Part shown: positions 4,832 through 7,432 of the stretch, piece by piece
Layout: each line of letters opens with the position of its first letter
Position numbering within the stretch: the stretch's first letter is position 1
Origin: Chloroflexota bacterium
GTDB taxonomy: Bacteria; Chloroflexota; Dehalococcoidia; DSTF01; JACRBR01
Direction: 5' to 3'
Length of the DNA stretch: 7,432 nt
Assembly: GCA_021813085.1 (NCBI GenBank)
Contig: JAKAMA010000113.1
Span: 1 to 7,432, forward strand
Program-made: the position numbers and the translations under genes
Notes under the pieces: model-generated
Told to the model about the DNA's origin: nothing
Seen by the model: only the letters and a program-made list of their open reading frames with translations
Databases searched by the model: none

Positions 4832-5793
4832 GCCTGCGTCTCCGTGCGCAGCTGCGACCACATGTAGGGGATCACCACGATCGCGCTCAACACGAGCATC
4901 ACGATTGCGATCGCCGCCGCCTGGCCCCACAGCTGGCTCTGGAACGCGCTCACGAAGAGGTAGATCGAGGGGAAGTCGGTGGCCGTGCCGGGACCGCCGC
5001 GCGTCATCACGAAGACGAGGTCGAAGATCTTCAGCGAGATGTATCCGAGGATCACGACGACGCTGACCAGCACCGGTCGCAGCTGCGGGATCAGCACGTG
5101 CAGGTAGATCTGCCGCTCCGAGGCGCCGTCTACCCGCGCTGCCTCGCGCAGCTCCTCGGAGATCCCGCGTAGCCCTGCCAAGAACATCGCCATGACGAAG
5201 CCGGACATCTGCCAGGCGGCGGCCACGACCACGGCCCCCAAGGCCGAGCGGGAGTCGGTCGTGAGGCCGGGCCGCAGCAGGTCGATACGCAGGAAATCGA
5301 GCACGTCCCAGAGCGGCTTCAACGGCGCCAGCGAGAGGAGCCAGTCGCGTACCGCGTTGATCCCGAGCGGGTCGAGCAGCTGGTTGATCCCCGTGTTCGG
5401 GTTGAAGATCCAGGCCCAGATCGTCCCCGTGACCACAAACGAGAGCGCCATCGGCAGCAGAAAGACGTTGCGGAAGAGCGTCTCGCCGCGGATGTGCTGA
5501 TCGAGCAGGATCGCGAGGAGCAGGCCGATCGCCACGCTGAGCACGATGAACGTGACCGTGAAGACGGCGGTGTTGAAGATGTCGTTGGGCCAGAAGCGCT
5601 GCGTGGCGAAGAGCGCCTGGTAGTTGGCGAGGCCGACCAGCGGGAAGTCCGGGAGGATGCCGTTGAGCGGACGGATCGAGTTCCACCCCGTCAGCGAGGC
5701 ATAAAAGGTCCAGACGATGAAGAGGTAGACGAAGACCAGACTGGCCAGGATCGCCGGTCCCAGCAGGAGGATCGTCAACAGTCGTCCGCGCAC
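4828..5793 (-). CDS. sugar ABC transporter permease, MalF-like (CUT1)
   Basis: A 321-aa inner-membrane permease, the partner of the MalG-like subunit. Membrane helices are visible near 7-29, 73-97, 107-131, 184-205, 239-260 and 289-312. The EAA loop is EELREAARVDGASERQIYLH (213-232), followed by VLIPQLRP. The segment FVMTRGGPG (261-269) is a hallmark of MalF/UgpA-type subunits. A Leu/Asp/Arg-rich periplasmic segment (~135-180) is longer than in many relatives, as in the glucose-type transporters. The start codon is GTG at 5793, set by a strong AAAGGAG 5 bp upstream. It lies 148 bp after the GntR-family gene on the same strand, so the three may form one operon, though this gap could hold its own promoter. 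Confidence 0.92.
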   Translation of the reverse strand: MRGRLLTILLLGPAILASLVFVYLFIVWTFYASLTGWNSIRPLNGILPDFPLVGLANYQALFATQRFWPNDIFNTAVFTVTFIVLSVAIGLLLAILLDQHIRGETLFRNVFLLPMALSFVVTGTIWAWIFNPNTGINQLLDPLGINAVRDWLLSLAPLKPLWDVLDFLRIDLLRPGLTTDSRSALGAVVVAAAWQMSGFVMAMFLAGLRGISEELREAARVDGASERQIYLHVLIPQLRPVLVSVVVILGYISLKIFDLVFVMTRGGPGTATDFPSIYLFVSAFQSQLWGQAAAIAIVMLVLSAIVVIPYMWSQLRTETQA

Positions 5794-5820
5794 TGTGTCT
5801 CCTTTGTCCCTCCGCCTGGC

Positions 5821-5856
5821 GCGGCCGTTCCACTTGACGCGGCCGTTCCACTTGGC
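5821..5856. repeat. 18-bp tandem repeat between gntR and permease
   Basis: The unit GCGGCCGTTCCACTTGRC occurs at 5821-5838 and 5839-5856 with one difference. It sits 28-63 bp upstream of the GTG of the MalF-like permease, in the 148-bp gap after gntR, and so would lie in the 5' region of the permease message. Confidence 0.75.
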
Positions 5857-5941
5857 GCGGAGCGGCGCCCGGCGGTGCGCGGGCTCACGGCTCGGTGCCC
5901 CACAGCACGGCCATCACACACGGGCCTCAGCGCGCGGCGCA

Positions 5942-6736
5942 TCACCGTTCCGTCGCGCCGGGCTCGGTCGGGAGGACCGCCCGCAGGAACGTCTGTAGGC
6001 TGTCCGAGAGTCCGAGGCGACGCAGCGCCCGCTCCGCCATCACGTCGAGGTCGTCGTCGTAGTCGCGCCCGTACGTCGCGGACGCGACGCTCAGATGGTC
6101 GCGCATCGCCATCCGCGCACGGTCAGGATCTCGCGCCGCGATCGCCTCATAGACCTCGCGATGATAGGGTGCGCTCCGCCGATAGATGTCGGGGTCGCCC
6201 AGGCTGCGCACCATCAGTTCAGCGGCCAGCAGGGAGAGCGACGCCAGCATCGCCTCGACGACCCGGTTGTGCGCCGCGCGGGCGACCCGGAGGTGGAATG
6301 CGAGGTCGTTGCGCACCGTTTCCTGGGGGGTGCCGCCGGCCTCGAGCGCGGCCAAGCGGGCGCCGATCTCGCGTACGTCGTCGAGCCCGGCACGCTGCGC
6401 GGCGAGGGACGCCGACTCGCACTCCAGGAGCAGGCGCGCCTCGCTGAGCTCGCGTGCCGTGGTGTGGCCGCGCCGGTAGAGGACGTCGAGTGGGCGCACA
6501 CCGGCCAGTGGAGAGGGGCGGCGGACGAACGCGCCACGGCCAGGCACGATCTGCACCAGGCCGCGCTCGGCCACGATGCGGAGTGCCTCCCGCACGATGG
6601 GCCGGCTGACGCCGTGCCGCTCGGCGAGGCCGCGCTCCGAGAGCAGGCGGTCTCCCGGTGCGAGCCTCCCAGAGAGGATCTCGGCCTCCAGCTCGGCTGC
6701 TACCGTGTCGCGGGTTTTGCCCAACAGCGTGGTCAT
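5942..6736 (-). CDS. GntR-family (FCD/FadR-type) transcriptional regulator
   Basis: A 264-aa DNA-binding repressor or activator, probably responding to a sugar or sugar acid taken up by the adjacent transporter. Residues ~8-71 are the GntR winged helix (LAPGDRLLSERGLAERHGVSR, then PIVREALRIVAERGL and the wing PGRGAFV). Residues ~95-225 are the all-helical FCD effector domain, with the metal-binding set Asp144, His148 (NDLAFH), His192 and His214 apparently complete. The start at ATG 6736 is where the GntR domain normally begins. There is no Shine-Dalgarno, but a TTGACG-N17-TATGGT promoter ends 6 bp before the ATG, so the transcript should be leaderless. The 12-bp operator candidate lies over the start. 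An open frame extends upstream to 6994 but it has no family similarity. The FCD subgroup's exact ligand cannot be read from sequence. Confidence 0.9.
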   Translation of the reverse strand: MTTLLGKTRDTVAAELEAEILSGRLAPGDRLLSERGLAERHGVSRPIVREALRIVAERGLVQIVPGRGAFVRRPSPLAGVRPLDVLYRRGHTTARELSEARLLLECESASLAAQRAGLDDVREIGARLAALEAGGTPQETVRNDLAFHLRVARAAHNRVVEAMLASLSLLAAELMVRSLGDPDIYRRSAPYHREVYEAIAARDPDRARMAMRDHLSVASATYGRDYDDDLDVMAERALRRLGLSDSLQTFLRAVLPTEPGATER

Positions 6737-6741
6737 ACCGC
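6730..6741 (-). promoter_or_regulatory. operator candidate O1 over gntR start
   Basis: The minus strand reads GCGGTATGACCA, with the palindromic core GGT-ATG-ACC. The same 12 bp recur at 6947-6958. Known FCD/FadR-type operators have the form TNGTNNNACNA, which this matches except for one outer base. It covers the ATG and predicted transcription start of gntR, so binding would block its own promoter. Confidence 0.6.
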
Positions 6742-6742
6742 G

Positions 6743-6771
6743 ACCATACCCGCGCCACGGCCGATCGTCAA
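6743..6771 (-). promoter_or_regulatory. gntR promoter, leaderless
   Basis: Minus strand: -35 TTGACG (6766-6771), 17-bp spacer, -10 TATGGT (6743-6748). Transcription would begin about 6-7 bp later, at or next to the A of the gntR ATG (6736). Confidence 0.65.
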
Positions 6772-6905
6772 GCCATCCGCGCCTGGTCATCGATCTGACG
6801 CATTCCTGGTGTGTCGACGGCCGATCAGGGGCGGGTTTTACGCTCGCGACGCGCACGAAACACCGGCCTGCGGGGATGCAAGCCCGTCGTAACGCGGCTG
6901 ATCGA

Positions 6906-6934
6906 TTGACAGGGACTGCGGGCTGAACTACCGT
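6906..6934 (+). promoter_or_regulatory. promoter of the sugar-binding lipoprotein gene
   Basis: Plus strand: a consensus -35 TTGACA (6906-6911), 17-bp spacer, -10 TACCGT (6929-6934). Predicted start near 6941, giving a 5' leader of about 90 nt before ATG 7031. Confidence 0.65.
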
Positions 6935-6946
6935 GGACGGCGTCTG

Positions 6947-6958
6947 GCGGTATGACCA
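6947..6958 (+). promoter_or_regulatory. operator candidate O2 for GntR regulator
   Basis: GCGGTATGACCA, identical to O1 at the gntR start, lying just past the predicted transcription start of the lipoprotein gene (about +7 to +18). It sits inside a larger inverted repeat, TCTGG (6943-6947) and CCAGA (6956-6960). Position downstream of +1 suggests repression by roadblock. Confidence 0.6.
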
Positions 6959-7030
6959 GAGGAGGAAGATCTGCCTGAAACGTCGCCGGATCACCGTAGA
7001 GCGTCAGCACATCGATTGGGGAGATGGCAC

Positions 7031-7432
7031 ATGAAGGTCGGCAACGTCACGGCGCGAACCGGGGTCCTGGTCGCGGCCGCAATGATCGTCTTTGGCGCCT
7101 GTAGTGGCGCCGCCACGAGCGCCCCGGCGTCGAACGCGCCGGCGGGCAGCGCCGCGGCCGGCGCACTGCCCACGGCGGCCACCAGCGGGAAGCTCGAGAT
7201 CTTCAGGTACTGGACGGCTGGCGGCGAGGCGCAGGCGCTTGCGGCCGTCGAGAAGGTCTTCAGCCAGCATTATCAGAACATCGCGATCACCAACGCCGTG
7301 GTCGCGGGCGGCGCCGGGTCCAATGCGAACGCCGTCCTGGCGCAGCGCATGCAGGCCAATAACCCGCCCGACACGTTCCAGATCCACGGCGGCGCTGAGC
7401 TGATCGACAACTGGGTCAAGACGGGGTACATG
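7031..7432 (+). CDS. sugar-binding lipoprotein of ABC transporter (5' part)
   Basis: The first 134 codons of an extracytoplasmic solute-binding protein; no stop before the right edge. Residues 1-23 are a lipoprotein signal (MKVGNVTARTG, a hydrophobic stretch, then FGAC with Cys24 as the lipidated residue). An Ala/Ser/Pro/Gly linker (~25-52) tethers it to the membrane. The mature domain starts KLEIFRYWTAGGEAQAL and continues AGGAGSNANAVLAQRM and PPDTFQIHGGAELIDNW. This pattern closely recalls the Thermus glucose/galactose-binding protein and its relatives (UgpB-like, CUT1), so glucose, galactose or a similar monosaccharide is the likely ligand. GGGGAGA (7018-7024) is the ribosome site. The gene diverges from gntR and presumably serves the two permeases downstream of gntR. 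Confidence 0.88.
   Translation, partial: MKVGNVTARTGVLVAAAMIVFGACSGAATSAPASNAPAGSAAAGALPTAATSGKLEIFRYWTAGGEAQALAAVEKVFSQHYQNIAITNAVVAGGAGSNANAVLAQRMQANNPPDTFQIHGGAELIDNWVKTGYM

Noticed and set aside
6737..6994. N-terminal extension of the GntR regulator up to 6994
   Set aside because: The upstream frame has no family similarity and runs through both promoters; GntR proteins begin close to the winged helix, as ATG 6736 gives.
6941..7030. Riboswitch or attenuator in the lipoprotein leader
   Set aside because: The leader is about 90 nt with no recognised riboswitch motif or terminator-like hairpin with T-run; the operator explains regulation more simply.

Overview
This is a very GC-rich bacterial window. 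The protein families present (an actinobacterial-type ribose-5-phosphate isomerase B with Glu in place of the catalytic Cys, a flavin-dependent thymidylate synthase ThyX, a sugar-binding lipoprotein resembling the Thermus glucose/galactose-binding protein, and a promoter that implies a leaderless mRNA) fit an uncultivated Chloroflexota lineage or a neighbouring high-GC phylum. That placement is inference; there is no rRNA or other phylogenetic marker.

The window has two halves of different texture. The left half (about 1-3250) is gene-poor. It holds one solitary minus-strand gene (467-1315) that joins an XRE helix-turn-helix to a PD-(D/E)XK nuclease-like domain, then a gene-free stretch (1389-2199), then thyX (2200-3246, minus). 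Every non-coding stretch here is packed with short tandem duplications, no two arrays sharing a sequence. The XRE-nuclease gene carries a tandem duplication at each end: a 78-bp unit spanning its stop codon, and a 53-bp period spanning its start. The start duplication creates an 18-codon copy of the N-terminus whose TGA overlaps the GTG start of the main gene. A separate dispersed 20-bp motif occurs four times, with two copies bracketing this gene as inverted repeats. thyX has a repeat-built N-terminal extension whose three repeat copies all stay in one reading frame.

The right half (about 3395-7432) is compact. rpiB (plus) diverges from thyX and converges on a carbohydrate uptake locus: two CUT1-type ABC permeases (MalG-like 3935-4831, MalF-like 4828-5793, overlapping by ATGA), preceded on the same strand by a GntR/FCD-family regulator (5942-6736). 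The sugar-binding lipoprotein is divergent from the regulator and runs off the right edge. No ABC ATPase is visible.

The gntR-lipoprotein intergenic region is the clearest regulatory find. It holds a promoter on each strand with 17-bp spacing, and an identical 12-bp site, GCGGTATGACCA, sits at the transcription start of each. The site resembles known FCD/GntR operators, so the regulator probably controls both itself and the transporter. The gntR promoter is so close to the ATG that its mRNA should be leaderless. I see no transposase, tRNA, rRNA or CRISPR array.
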